Part shown: positions 1 through 8,765 of the stretch, in pieces | How positions within the stretch are numbered: position 1 is the stretch's first letter | How the letters are laid out: each line of letters begins with the position of its first letter | Source of the DNA: Magnetovibrio sp. | GTDB lineage: Bacteria > Pseudomonadota > Alphaproteobacteria > Rhodospirillales > Casp-alpha2 | DNA length: 32,061 nt | Assembly: GCA_002709525.1 (NCBI GenBank) | Contig: PARE01000037.1 | Location: 35,498-67,558 of the forward strand | Direction of reading: 5' to 3' | Translations under genes and position numbers: made by a program | Notes under the pieces: model-generated | Databases searched by the model: none | Told to the model about the DNA's origin: nothing | Seen by the model: only the letters and a program-made list of their open reading frames with translations

Positions 1-936
1 ATCCCCGGCGGTGAACCGCTTATCCATAAAGATATCGTTCCGATTGTCGAAGGAATCATCGCGCGCAAGAAATTCGTATATCTTTGCACCAACGGTCTGC
101 TCCTTGAGAAACGGATTGACAGGTTTACGCCATCACCGTACCTCACCTTTTCCGTTCATCTCGACGGTTTGAAGGATCATCACGACCGTGCGGTAGATCA
201 GGCTGGGACCTTTGATATCGCTGTTCGAGCCATACGCAAGGCCAAGGATCTAGGGTTCCGGGTCAACGTGGCGTGCACTCTTTTCGACCAATTGGACGCG
301 GGTGAAGCGGCTGAGTTTTTTAACTTCTGCACTAACGATCTGCAAGTCGAGGGCGTGACCATTTCGCCGGGTTACGCCTACGAGCGTGCCCCTGATCAAA
401 AGCATTTCCTGAGCCGGCGCAAGACCAAGCAGTTATTCCGAGATATCTTCGCCAAACCAGACGCGAAGACCTGGCGGTTCAGCCAGTCCACACTATTTTT
501 AGATTTCCTGGCAGGTAATCAAAGCTACAAGTGCACTCCTTGGGGCAATCCGGCGCGCAATGTATTCGGATGGCAACGGCCATGTTACCTGCTGGGTGAA
601 GGTTACGCTGATAGCTTCAAATCCCTAATGGAAGAAACTAACTGGGACAACTACGGCACAGGAAATTATGAGAAATGCGCCGACTGTATGGTGCATTGCG
701 GATACGAGGCGACGGCCGTTACCGACACGGTTGCCCATCCCTTAAAAGCCCTTAGGGTTTTCTTGCGTGGAGTCAAGACGGATGGAGATATGGCTCCCGA
801 GATTCCATTGCACAATCAGCGGCCCGCGGAATTTGTCTTCGAGGGACTGGTAAAGACCATGACCCAGAAACGCGAAGAAGAAGAAACCCGCCTAAAATTG
901 AAGCCCGGGCCCCAATCTGAGAGCAACGCCGCGTAG
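1..936 (+). CDS. hpnH: Adenosyl-hopene transferase HpnH, 3' part (radical SAM), 5' end outside window
   Basis: The reading frame is open from base 1 to the stop at 936, so about 311 C-terminal residues are present and the start, with the radical-SAM CxxxCxxC cluster, lies upstream. The visible part opens with the GGEP motif (IPGGEPLIH) that follows the cluster region in radical SAM enzymes, then CTNG and a Ser-Val-His-Leu-Asp-Gly strand typical of HpnH. The C-terminal domain holds a cysteine-rich segment (CADCMVHC). HpnH joins the 5'-deoxyadenosyl group to hopene, giving adenosylhopane, the first step of C35 hopanoid side-chain synthesis. It lies head-to-head in its 3' end with hpnG, the next enzyme of the pathway, and their ends overlap by 45 bp. 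Identification is strong because of the adjoining hopanoid genes. Confidence 0.93.
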   Translation: MPGGEPLIHKDIVPIVEGIIARKKFVYLCTNGLLLEKRIDRFTPSPYLTFSVHLDGLKDHHDRAVDQAGTFDIAVRAIRKAKDLGFRVNVACTLFDQLDAGEAAEFFNFCTNDLQVEGVTISPGYAYERAPDQKHFLSRRKTKQLFRDIFAKPDAKTWRFSQSTLFLDFLAGNQSYKCTPWGNPARNVFGWQRPCYLLGEGYADSFKSLMEETNWDNYGTGNYEKCADCMVHCGYEATAVTDTVAHPLKALRVFLRGVKTDGDMAPEIPLHNQRPAEFVFEGLVKTMTQKREEEETRLKLKPGPQSESNAA

Positions 937-1569
937 ACTTTCGAAAGCGCTTTTCGCATCTCTGCTCAGACCAGCCAGCTCCCCCCACGACCCGGGCCGT
1001 TGGACAGCCTGCCACAGAAGTTTCCAGATCCGCAGCTCACCCGCCGGCGTCAAGCATCGAAGCAACCATGGCGGTACAAACTGGTCATGTGGATCAGAAA
1101 TAGCCCGAATGACTACGAACGGTACACCATGACTAGCTGCTACCCGGGCGACCGCGTGACTTTCCATGTCACAGGCGACAGCCGCTGAGCGCTGTTGGAG
1201 CCTCTTTTTCCCATCACGTGTCGAAATCAACCGGTCTGTGCCTACCAGACTGCCCGAAACAACCTCACATACGTCTGAAATCGACCCGCTTATCTTGTTT
1301 CGCCATCCTATGTCTGAGAGGTAGCGCTGATCTCCATCAATGACATCGTCCGCCAGGATAATCGCGCCTGCCGGCGCGCCCTCCGTCAAACCGCCAGCGA
1401 CGCCAAAGCTCAACAAGCCGCTAGCGCCTGCGTCAATGAACGCTTTCGCACCATGTGCGGCACGCTCCGGCCCGACACCTGAAGATGTTTCAAAATCCCC
1501 TGGCACGCGTTTAATAGTATCGAGGCAAGCCGACTCACGTGGTAAACCACTGATGACACCAATCTTCAC
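892..1569 (-). CDS. hpnG: Adenosylhopane nucleosidase/phosphorylase HpnG
   Basis: This 225-residue protein is a nucleoside-phosphorylase-fold enzyme that releases adenine from adenosylhopane. Visible family features are the N-terminal GVISGLPRE strand, the glycine-rich SFGVAGGL loop at residues 54-61, the DMES segment at 134-137 that contacts the ribose in this fold, and the catalytic-type Asp in AISDP (D159). The start is GTG at 1569, only 3 bp after the stop of shc (TAA 1575-1573), so translation is probably coupled to shc. No strong Shine-Dalgarno sequence is seen. The last 45 bp run antisense under the 3' end of hpnH. The C-terminal tail past residue 185 is poorly conserved in the family and gives no further clue. 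Confidence 0.88.
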   Translation of the reverse strand: MKIGVISGLPRESACLDTIKRVPGDFETSSGVGPERAAHGAKAFIDAGASGLLSFGVAGGLTEGAPAGAIILADDVIDGDQRYLSDIGWRNKISGSISDVCEVVSGSLVGTDRLISTRDGKKRLQQRSAAVACDMESHAVARVAASHGVPFVVIRAISDPHDQFVPPWLLRCLTPAGELRIWKLLWQAVQRPGSWGELAGLSRDAKSAFESLRGVALRLGPGLQF

Positions 1570-1572
1570 AAC

Positions 1573-3531
1573 TTAGATCCCGTGCGTAGGATACTTGAAA
1601 TTTCTCTTTTGCAAATTCCGATAACGCGCCAAAGCCCAAAGCGGAAAGAACGCGCTGTAACCGTGATAACGAAGATAGAAGACGCGCGGGAAGCCAACCG
1701 CGTTAAAATATTCCTCTTGCCATTTACCCTCCTCCCGAGGGGCCCTCAAAAGAAACTCAACGCCCCCTTTGACAGCAACACTGTCTATCTCGCCAGCCGC
1801 CATTAAGGCCAGGACAGCCCACGACGTTTGCGACGGTGTCGAAGTCTTCACTTCATCGCGACGATGCTGCCAATAGCTGGCGCAGTCCTCACCCCAGCCG
1901 CCATCCGCTTGCTGGCGACCCTTTAGCCAATCGACGGCCCTACGAATGTAGGTAGCCTGCATATCTTCGCCGACGGCGTTGAACGCACACAATACAGACC
2001 AGGTCCCATAAACATAATTGTTCCCCCATCGGCCGAACCATGACCCATCTTCCTCCTGTTCTTGCTTCAAATAGTCAATGGCCCGACGAACCACCGAATA
2101 CTCACGGCCGTAACCGCATTGTGCCAGCATGCCGAGGCAACGCGCGCTCACGTCTGCCGTAGGAGGGTCCAACAACGCGCCATGATCAGCGAAAGGAATG
2201 TGTTGAAGGATGTTGTGATCATTATCCACATCAAAGGCGCCCCAGCCACCGTTAGAGCTCTGCATGCCGATAATCCATTCAACGCCACGTTCGATAGCCT
2301 TGCGATATTTTTGCGGGTCCGCACGATGCAGCGCCATGACAACCACGGCAGTATCATCGACATCCGGATAATGATCGTTCCAATATTGAAAGGCCCAACC
2401 ACCGGGACGAAGATTTGGGGCTTTCTCAACCCAGTCGCCGCGGACGTCCAAAATTTGGCGCTTTATCAGCCAATCGGCCGTCTTTTCAAGAATTGGATCC
2501 CCTTCTTCGACACCAGCTTCCATGACCGCATGCGCTGCCAGGCCGGTATCCCACACGGGCGAAAGGCATGGCTGGCAGTAACCCCAGTCTTCACGGAATA
2601 CTAACAACTTGTCGATAGATTTGCGGGCGATCTGATAGTCCGGATGGTCCTTTCCATATCCAAGAGCATGATATGACATTACCGTATTCGCCATTGCCGG
2701 GAAAATGGCACCCAGGCCATCCTCACTGTTCAGGCGCTCCTTGATGAAAACCAGAGCCTTCTCTATAGCCCGTTTCGTCAGCCAAGTGGGTATTAGCGAT
2801 TCAAGTGGGCGTATCAACCGGTCAGCGACTAGAAATACATCTCCCAGCCAGTGGCCCGTGGGATTAACCATGTAGGAAGTTTCCTCTTCCGCAGGTGTAA
2901 CGAATAATTCATCGATTTTGACGCACCGCGGGTTGATAGCAGCCGGCTTCAGAGCGGTAAGTATCAACAGCGGGATCATCACGGTACGCGACCAATAAGA
3001 CACCTTGCTCGTATGGAACAATGTCCATTTTGGCAAAAGCAGCGCTTCTATACGAATGACCGGCACCGCTCGCCATGGAACCTGTTCGAATAGGGCGAGC
3101 GTAATCCGGGTGAACACATTTGCCTTCGCAGCACCGCCTTCCGCCAAAATTGCATTGCGCGCCCGAACCATGTGAGGTGCATTGGTATCGTCACCGACCA
3201 TCTTCAGGGCAAAGTACGCCTTCACGGAGGCACTCATATTAAAGTCCCCATCGTGATAAAGAGGCCATCCGCCGTGCTTCTCTTGGATACACCGAAGATA
3301 ATTGGCGAGCTTCGCCTCAACCTCATCATCAATCGTGCCAAGAAAATGGTTTAGAAATATGTATTCAGCGGGAATCGTCGCATCGGCTTCGAGCTCGAAT
3401 GCCCAATGGCCATCCGCGGCCTGTTGGCTGCCGAGCCACTTATTTACTTCTTCAATGACCCCATCAATCTCGCGTACATCCGACGCTTCACTCTCGTCTG
3501 TTGGTCGAATTTTTCCAGTTAAAATTTCCAT
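1573..3531 (-). CDS. shc: Squalene-hopene cyclase
   Basis: The protein has 652 residues, in the usual range for bacterial class II triterpene cyclases. The catalytic Asp motif is DVDDTA at residues 390-395 (family consensus DxDDTA; the middle Asp protonates the terminal double bond of squalene). Several QW repeats are visible: GSQQAADGHWAFELE near 34-48, IQEKHGGWPLY near 82-92, GMQSSNGGWGAFD, QEQEEDGSWFGRWG and GRQQADGGWGE towards the C-terminus. The enzyme is monotopic in the inner membrane and forms hopene and diplopterol. It is preceded by a 105-bp gap after hpnE, the largest break in the run, and followed 3 bp later by hpnG. A weak GGAAGAG sits about 10 nt before the ATG. Confidence 0.97.
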   Translation of the reverse strand: MEILTGKIRPTDESEASDVREIDGVIEEVNKWLGSQQAADGHWAFELEADATIPAEYIFLNHFLGTIDDEVEAKLANYLRCIQEKHGGWPLYHDGDFNMSASVKAYFALKMVGDDTNAPHMVRARNAILAEGGAAKANVFTRITLALFEQVPWRAVPVIRIEALLLPKWTLFHTSKVSYWSRTVMIPLLILTALKPAAINPRCVKIDELFVTPAEEETSYMVNPTGHWLGDVFLVADRLIRPLESLIPTWLTKRAIEKALVFIKERLNSEDGLGAIFPAMANTVMSYHALGYGKDHPDYQIARKSIDKLLVFREDWGYCQPCLSPVWDTGLAAHAVMEAGVEEGDPILEKTADWLIKRQILDVRGDWVEKAPNLRPGGWAFQYWNDHYPDVDDTAVVVMALHRADPQKYRKAIERGVEWIIGMQSSNGGWGAFDVDNDHNILQHIPFADHGALLDPPTADVSARCLGMLAQCGYGREYSVVRRAIDYLKQEQEEDGSWFGRWGNNYVYGTWSVLCAFNAVGEDMQATYIRRAVDWLKGRQQADGGWGEDCASYWQHRRDEVKTSTPSQTSWAVLALMAAGEIDSVAVKGGVEFLLRAPREEGKWQEEYFNAVGFPRVFYLRYHGYSAFFPLWALARYRNLQKRNFKYPTHGI

Positions 3532-3591
3532 ATTCGCGTCGCTCTTCCGGATTGGATCGCCACGGTTTAAATGTAGGTGGCGACCCTTTCC

Positions 3592-3621
3592 ATAATCTTA
3601 AACCTTGTCATTTTGTGTCAA
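3592..3621 (-). promoter_or_regulatory. Possible internal sigma-70 promoter before shc
   Basis: Reading the minus strand, a perfect TTGACA (plus-strand 3621-3616) is followed after 18 bp by GATTAT (3597-3592), about 60 bp before the shc start. It lies in the only sizeable gap (105 bp) of the hopanoid run, so shc-hpnG may have their own promoter. The -10 box is poor, so this is a weak prediction. Confidence 0.3.
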
Positions 3622-3636
3622 AAAACTATCGCGATT

Positions 3637-4908
3637 TCAAGTATTTCCACCCATTTTATTCATTTTAACCAGAGCGGCGGACGCGGCAGAAGCACCAGAC
3701 CGGATACTACCCTCGATCGTTGCTGGAAGACCCGTGTCGGTCCAGTCACCTGCAAGGTAGAGATTATGCCACTGGGTTCGCCGATCTGGCCGCCGGCTCA
3801 GCTGGTCGGGAGTCTGGAGGAATGTGGCACGCTTCTCTTTGACTATGCGAAACGACGGCATCGGAACATCCACGAGACCATAGGCAGCCTGAATGTCCCT
3901 CCAAAACCGCACCGCGACTGTCGCCGATGGCAGGTTCACCAACGACGTAGCCGCACTAGCGGTGACTGAGACCACATCACCGCGAGAAAATAGCCACTCG
4001 GCGGTTCCTCCAACTACCCCCAGAAGCGGAAGCACATTAAAGACTTGGTTGACTCTAAAATGTCCATTTACAATCGGCGAGAAAGCATTTGGGCCGTCGA
4101 TACCGTCAAACATCTTTTGGGCGACAGCGGCAGGAACGGCACTGATCACACAATCATTTTCAGAGAGGTCGATCCGGTCCTTTCCAAACTCCAGCGCCGC
4201 CACCTTATCATTGATTTTATGAACACCTGTAAGGCGATGATTGAAACGCAGCTCCCCGCTCATGGCTGTCACGAAATCAACCGCAGGTAAAACCAATGAC
4301 CGGCCCAATCCCTGCGGAAAAAAAACGGGCCGACATGCAGCCTCTCCCTTAGCGAATGTCTCTGCAAAGACCTGTCGCATTGGAACGGCACCGGCTGCTG
4401 CTGGATCCGTATTTGTTACTGCAACAATGACCGGCGCCCAAAACCGCCGCCACAGGACGCCGCCCGTCGATATCACGTCCTTGACTGACTGGTTATCCTT
4501 GGCCCACATGATCCGACAGCTTTGAAGATAATCTGAAAGCGAAGCACCTGGGACGCGATTCCGAGAGGACATCAAAGACCAGGGGATCCGACCCTTGTCG
4601 GGTCGTACGGACCACCGAGTTCCGTCGGCTAGATCAACGAACGGAATATCTGCCGGCGAGTGAACATCGATGGTATTATCAGCCCCAATCAGGCGCAGAA
4701 AATCTCGTGTAGCGTGATTTCCGCTGAGGACGAGGTGATTGCCATTGTCTATCTCGCACTCTAATTTGTGATCAAAAAAGGATCGGCAACGCCCGCCGGC
4801 ATAACCGGCGGCTTCATGAACAATAACAGAAATGCCATGCCCGACCAATTGTACAGCAGCTGACAGTCCCGCCAGACCAGCGCCGATGATATGCGCCCGA
4901 CCACTCAC
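3637..4908 (-). CDS. hpnE: Hydroxysqualene dehydroxylase HpnE (squalene-associated FAD-dependent oxidoreductase)
   Basis: HpnE reductively removes the hydroxyl from hydroxysqualene in the HpnC/HpnD/HpnE route to squalene. The protein begins with an FAD-binding Rossmann fold (GAGLAG at residues 9-14, followed by a strand ending in an acidic residue, IVHEA) and ends with the flavin-monooxygenase-type segment LYLAGDWTDTGLPATIEGS. I chose the GTG at 4908. It forms a 4-bp GTGA overlap with the hpnD stop and puts the Rossmann strand directly at the N-terminus, giving 423 residues. The upstream ATG at 4983 would add 25 residues with no family resemblance, all inside hpnD. Translational coupling to hpnD is likely. 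Confidence 0.92.
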   Translation of the reverse strand: MSGRAHIIGAGLAGLSAAVQLVGHGISVIVHEAAGYAGGRCRSFFDHKLECEIDNGNHLVLSGNHATRDFLRLIGADNTIDVHSPADIPFVDLADGTRWSVRPDKGRIPWSLMSSRNRVPGASLSDYLQSCRIMWAKDNQSVKDVISTGGVLWRRFWAPVIVAVTNTDPAAAGAVPMRQVFAETFAKGEAACRPVFFPQGLGRSLVLPAVDFVTAMSGELRFNHRLTGVHKINDKVAALEFGKDRIDLSENDCVISAVPAAVAQKMFDGIDGPNAFSPIVNGHFRVNQVFNVLPLLGVVGGTAEWLFSRGDVVSVTASAATSLVNLPSATVAVRFWRDIQAAYGLVDVPMPSFRIVKEKRATFLQTPDQLSRRPDRRTQWHNLYLAGDWTDTGLPATIEGSIRSGASAASAALVKMNKMGGNT

Positions 4909-5795
4909 AACATGCCGTACCAGAACATCACCCAAAGTCGTACCATAGGTGATAGTCTCACGCGGCGGCGGGGCGGCATCCAACCTGTTTGAATTAATGC
5001 CGTCAAAATTCGTCTGTAGACCTCAAGCATCATCACCGCAGGACGTACGTCTTCCCTGTCACAGGTTTCGATAATCGCCAATGCCTCGTGAAAGTGTTGG
5101 GCCGCCCTGTCAGCCAGTTCCTTGCAAACATCGTGTAGGCGCGGGTCGCACATGACTGCCGCCAGGTCCTCGATCCTCGTAATGCCGTGCTTCGAGAGAA
5201 CATCGGCGGGTAGATAGAGCCTATCTCGTTCGGCGTCTTCATCCACATCGCGGAGAATATTGGTCATTTGCAGAGCTTGGCCCTGGGCAAAGGCAAGACG
5301 GTCGCCTGTGTACGCGTCAAGTCCGAACACCCGCGTCGACAGCCGGCCAACAGCCGATGCCACACAATCACAGTAGAATATCAGTTCTTCGAGATCCTTA
5401 ATTCGCACACGATCTCGGGTATCCATCTCCATGCCGGCAATGATGGCATTGAAATCTTCTTGACGCAGATGGAAGGTTTCTACTGCCGGCAACAGCGCGT
5501 GTCCAACGACGGAGCGTGTGTTGCCGGCAAACAGACGACCGATCTCATCCCGCCATTCGTCCAGCTTCTCGAGTTTCGCAGCTTCGGCTCCAGGTTCGCC
5601 AATGTCATCGGCTATGTCGTCGACTTCCCGGCAAAATGCATAGATTGCATACATAGCCGCGCGCTTTGCCGGCGGCAAACGCCGCATCGCCCAGTAAAAA
5701 GACGTGCCGGAAGCCTTGACGATACTCTCAACATGAATATCCGACCGCGTGGAGGGGGGTACGACTGATTTATGAATGACCGTTTGTTTTGTCAT
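4905..5795 (-). CDS. hpnD: Presqualene diphosphate synthase HpnD
   Basis: A 296-residue member of the squalene/phytoene synthase family, which condenses two farnesyl diphosphates to presqualene diphosphate. Both Asp-rich Mg-binding motifs are present: DDIADD at residues 59-64 and the RDVDEDAERDR helix at about 182-192, followed by LYLP. HpnD is told from HpnC by these two full motifs and by its position directly before hpnE. The stop overlaps the hpnE start by 4 bp. The first ~22 residues are a variable extension. After the promoter-proximal genes hpnC and hpnB there is a 36-bp gap to this start. Confidence 0.93.
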   Translation of the reverse strand: MTKQTVIHKSVVPPSTRSDIHVESIVKASGTSFYWAMRRLPPAKRAAMYAIYAFCREVDDIADDIGEPGAEAAKLEKLDEWRDEIGRLFAGNTRSVVGHALLPAVETFHLRQEDFNAIIAGMEMDTRDRVRIKDLEELIFYCDCVASAVGRLSTRVFGLDAYTGDRLAFAQGQALQMTNILRDVDEDAERDRLYLPADVLSKHGITRIEDLAAVMCDPRLHDVCKELADRAAQHFHEALAIIETCDREDVRPAVMMLEVYRRILTALIQTGWMPPRRRVRLSPMVRLWVMFWYGML

Positions 5796-5831
5796 GGTGC
5801 TAATGGATACACGACCGCACGGGCGACGTCA

Positions 5832-6971
5832 TCAGCTATAGTGCCGTCCCTTCCAGCCCCCACCTTTACCCTGCAAATGGCGCAGAGACGACGAAATCGT
5901 CATCATGCTGAAAAATAAAGCAGCAAAAGGCAGCCAAGCGGCACGCCACATGGGTTCGCCGTAAAGCTTTAAGGTAGGCCAATAGGAGAAGGCCATGATT
6001 GCCCAGGATACACCGCCAGTAAGTGCAATGTCGGAATGTCCAGAAGCAAGGCCATAAAATACGGCTGTCGGTGGGACTAGATAAACAATAACCATACCGG
6101 CCAGTGTTCCGATAAGCGATATAAATGAGTAATCCAGCTGCACGAACGCTGTTCGCGCGACCATATCCCAAATATCGCCCAGCGTATCGTATGCCCGAAG
6201 ACTACAGGTCTTGTCTGTCAAACCGAGCCAGATGGCCCCGTGCACTTTTATCAACCTAGCCATGGCGCAATCATCAATGAGTTGATCTCGAATTGGCTCG
6301 ACGCCACCAGCAAGCCGGAGGGTTTCGCGCCGGATTAGCATACACCCCCCAGCAGCCGCTGCGGTCGGGCTAACCGGATCGTTCACCCATGGAAATGGAT
6401 ACAACTTCTGGAAAAAGAACACGAACGCAGGAATCAGAAATTTCTCCCAAAAGCTCTGAGCCCTAAGTTTGACCATCAAAGATACTAAGTGCCGGTTTTC
6501 ACTTTCCGCCTTGTTGACTAATTGGGCGATGTTATCAGGTCCGTGTTCGATGTCTGCATCAGTCATCAAGATATATTCGGCATCAGGAAGATGGAGATTC
6601 GCCTGTGTCAGTCCCTGATGGATGGCCCAAAGCTTACCGGTCCAGCCGACTGGCAAGAGACTGCCAGAAACTATACGCAAGTCCTGCCAATCACCAGCAG
6701 CATCAGCGGTGCCATCATCGCTGCCATCGTCAACGACAATGACATGGATTTGGCCGGCGTAATTCTGTCGCATCAGCGACGCAACGGTTCGCCCAATAGT
6801 CGGTGCTTCATTCCTTGCCGGAATGATGGCGATGACGCCAGGCCTGTAAGATTGTCGACCGCTCTCCAAAAGTCGTTGATCGGCCCGCCAAAACCCGCCT
6901 CGGAAGAATTCCAGAACGAGCCAGATAGCCAAGGAAAATCCAGCCAACGGCATCATCATATCGGCGACCAA
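5832..6971 (-). CDS. hpnB: Hopene-associated glycosyltransferase HpnB (GT2, membrane)
   Basis: A 379-residue family 2 glycosyltransferase. Visible features are the N-terminal membrane helix (residues about 5-24), the nucleotide-binding strand IAIIPARNEA, VVDDGSDDGTAD, the metal-binding TDADIEHG, and a hydrophobic C-terminal half with about three more membrane segments. This is the architecture of HpnB, found in hopanoid loci; its acceptor and sugar are not established. The start at 6971 is a TTG. It is preferred because GAGGA stands about 6 nt upstream, while the ATG triplet at 6959 has no such site. The gene sits between hpnC and hpnD, which in many alphaproteobacteria are adjacent. Confidence 0.87.
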   Translation of the reverse strand: MVADMMMPLAGFSLAIWLVLEFFRGGFWRADQRLLESGRQSYRPGVIAIIPARNEAPTIGRTVASLMRQNYAGQIHVIVVDDGSDDGTADAAGDWQDLRIVSGSLLPVGWTGKLWAIHQGLTQANLHLPDAEYILMTDADIEHGPDNIAQLVNKAESENRHLVSLMVKLRAQSFWEKFLIPAFVFFFQKLYPFPWVNDPVSPTAAAAGGCMLIRRETLRLAGGVEPIRDQLIDDCAMARLIKVHGAIWLGLTDKTCSLRAYDTLGDIWDMVARTAFVQLDYSFISLIGTLAGMVIVYLVPPTAVFYGLASGHSDIALTGGVSWAIMAFSYWPTLKLYGEPMWRAAWLPFAALFFSMMTISSSLRHLQGKGGGWKGRHYS

Positions 6972-6992
6972 AATTATTCCTCGCCACCTAAA

Positions 6993-7871
6993 TTATATGG
7001 GGCGGCGCTGCAGCAAAACCCCAAGGGCAACGGGGATAACTCCCCGGATACATTGCCAAGCATATCCAGGCTTCGTGAGGGCTACACGGGTCGCAAGGGG
7101 GTCCTCAATCCGCAGCCGCGCGATCAAACGCTCGGCGATATTAAGAATCGCTGCCGATTCCATCGCTAATCGCCAGCACCTAACACCAACCGGCAAACTC
7201 CTCGCCTCGCCCATGAGATCCTCAGTCGCTGACAATGTCCGATTTAAGACCTGACGCACCTGCGGCGAGGATTGTTCTCCGGCCAATTCAACCACACCCA
7301 TGCCTTCTTCGCCCATCCAATCGCCCGGCAAATATACGCGGTTTAGTGTGAGAAAATCGTCTTTGCAATCCTGGAGATGATTGATCACCTGCAGTGCATT
7401 ACACAATGCATCTGACGGACCATACCCGTTATCGGATCCCCCGTGCAGATCGATTAGGTATCGTCCTACGGGGGAGGCAGAGCGAGAGCAATACTCCATA
7501 AGGTCAGGCCAATCGTCGTAACGGTTCTTCACCGCGTCTTGCTTAAAGGCGTCTATGAGGTCTAGACAGTGCCTGTTGGGGATATCTGTCTCCTCAAGGC
7601 TGGCACGCATTCGCAAGCCAATTTCGAACGCGCCGCCCACATCGCGACCGCCCTCCAAAGCCGCCGCGAAGCCATCAAGGCGTGTAACTTTATCTTCGGG
7701 TTCCAGTTCCGGATTATCGGCAATGTCGTCAATGGCGCGGGCAAACCGATAAAAAGTCGCAACATGTGGCCTTAAGGCCGCCGGGAGCAACCATGACCCA
7801 ACCGGGAAATTTTCATAAGCCGCATTTTTACCGGACGGCGTTTCAACACTCGGTTGGCAACTTTTATTCAT
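6993..7871 (-). CDS. hpnC: Hydroxysqualene synthase HpnC
   Basis: A 292-residue squalene/phytoene synthase-family protein that converts presqualene diphosphate to hydroxysqualene. The first Asp-rich motif is AIDDIAD (Asp at 48, 49 and 52). The second is NHLQDCKDDFL (Asp at 168, 171 and 172), a form typical of HpnC and clearly different from the motif in HpnD. The N-terminal segment ENFPVGSWLLPAALRPHV is a good HpnC signature. It is followed 21 bp later by hpnB and preceded 30 bp upstream by hpnM, so it belongs to the same transcription unit. Confidence 0.93.
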   Translation of the reverse strand: MNKSCQPSVETPSGKNAAYENFPVGSWLLPAALRPHVATFYRFARAIDDIADNPELEPEDKVTRLDGFAAALEGGRDVGGAFEIGLRMRASLEETDIPNRHCLDLIDAFKQDAVKNRYDDWPDLMEYCSRSASPVGRYLIDLHGGSDNGYGPSDALCNALQVINHLQDCKDDFLTLNRVYLPGDWMGEEGMGVVELAGEQSSPQVRQVLNRTLSATEDLMGEARSLPVGVRCWRLAMESAAILNIAERLIARLRIEDPLATRVALTKPGYAWQCIRGVIPVALGVLLQRRPI

Positions 7872-7901
7872 AACGTTGTCTAAAACGAGGGGGCTCCAGG
7901 T

Positions 7902-8540
7902 TCAAGAATTCGCCGCCAGACGTTTCCTCAATTCGCTTAATAGGCCCTCGATCTTGCCCCCATTCTTCCGAATGACAGAAGCAAATTCTTTTTGCTGAGT
8001 AAGCCCCATGCTCAGGCCTTCAACCATCAAATCGACAATCTTGAAGTTTTCATCCTTGTGGCTAATGCGCCAAATAACTGCGACAGGTTTTAATCCCACC
8101 GAGCGGTTGATCAAGGAATGAACCAAAATATCGTTCTTACCGCGAATTTCTGACCGGCCAACGTCCAGCTTTTCACCAGAATACTTGGCGAATCTATCGG
8201 CGTAAATAACAACCATCAAATCTTCAAACAACCTCAGAAATTCTTCACGTTGGCGTGCATTGGCGCGCCGCCAATATCGCCCTAAGACCCACTTTGCGAT
8301 TCCCTTAAAAGCAAAGTATTCCAACATTAATTTACGGAAACGACTCCTGCGTTCGGCCTTGCTAATATTCTGCGCCGTCAAGGATTGGATAGTACGTTCG
8401 GCAACCTTTGTGACGAATTTGCGAGCGTCTACAGTGACATGGTTATTATCCGCCGCCGCATTACCTACACCGACAGTTAAGCCCACAACCAGACAAATCA
8501 CTGGCAATGCTGCCTTCACCATTCGCTCGAACGATGCCAT
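7902..8540 (-). CDS. hpnM: Hopanoid-associated MlaC/Ttg2-type lipid-binding protein HpnM, periplasmic
   Basis: 212 residues. An N-terminal signal peptide is visible: basic residues, then a hydrophobic run ALPVICLVVGLTVGVG and a small-residue cleavage region near NAAAD (about residues 27-31). The mature part matches the MlaC/toluene-tolerance family: an all-helical first half (FRKLMLEYFAFKGIAKWVLGRYWRRA) and a beta-rich second half ending KIVDLMVEGLSMGLTQQKEFASVI, where the DLMVEGLSM block is a family hallmark. Such proteins carry lipids through the periplasm, and HpnM is tied to hopanoid export together with HpnN, which is not in this window. A strong AGGGGGA lies 7-8 nt before the ATG, and this is the first gene of the hopanoid run. 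Confidence 0.88.
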   Translation of the reverse strand: MASFERMVKAALPVICLVVGLTVGVGNAAADNNHVTVDARKFVTKVAERTIQSLTAQNISKAERRSRFRKLMLEYFAFKGIAKWVLGRYWRRANARQREEFLRLFEDLMVVIYADRFAKYSGEKLDVGRSEIRGKNDILVHSLINRSVGLKPVAVIWRISHKDENFKIVDLMVEGLSMGLTQQKEFASVIRKNGGKIEGLLSELRKRLAANS

Positions 8541-8662
8541 CGGACATTCCCCCTGTGGTTGTTATAGACTGCCTAGGGTAGAAGAAAATCACCACCACAG
8601 ATATTGATGGTATGACACAAAAGCTATTTCATTTATTAGATTTTTATCATTTGAGGAACTAC

Positions 8663-8684
8663 ATTTTATCGATATTGATAAAAT
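8663..8684. promoter_or_regulatory. Perfect 8-bp inverted repeat between hpnM and the GMC oxidoreductase gene
   Basis: The arms ATTTTATC (8663-8670) and GATAAAAT (8677-8684) are exact reverse complements with a 6-nt spacer, in a locally AT-rich divergent intergenic region of 225 bp. It could be a repressor operator for either gene, or both. No regulator for it is encoded next to it. Confidence 0.35.
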
Positions 8685-8765
8685 AATTCATCGATACACT
8701 ATTGTCTCCTCGAAGGAAAGTAGGCTAAGAGAACGGTCTCATCGCAGTATTTGAAATGCAAGAGC

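Noticed and set aside
2062-2604. 180-codon plus-strand open frame inside shc
   Set aside because: Lies wholly antisense to the squalene-hopene cyclase gene, with no family resemblance and no ribosome binding site.
6522-7169. 215-codon plus-strand open frame across hpnB and hpnC
   Set aside because: Antisense to two clear hopanoid genes; composition is that of the opposite strand of coding DNA.
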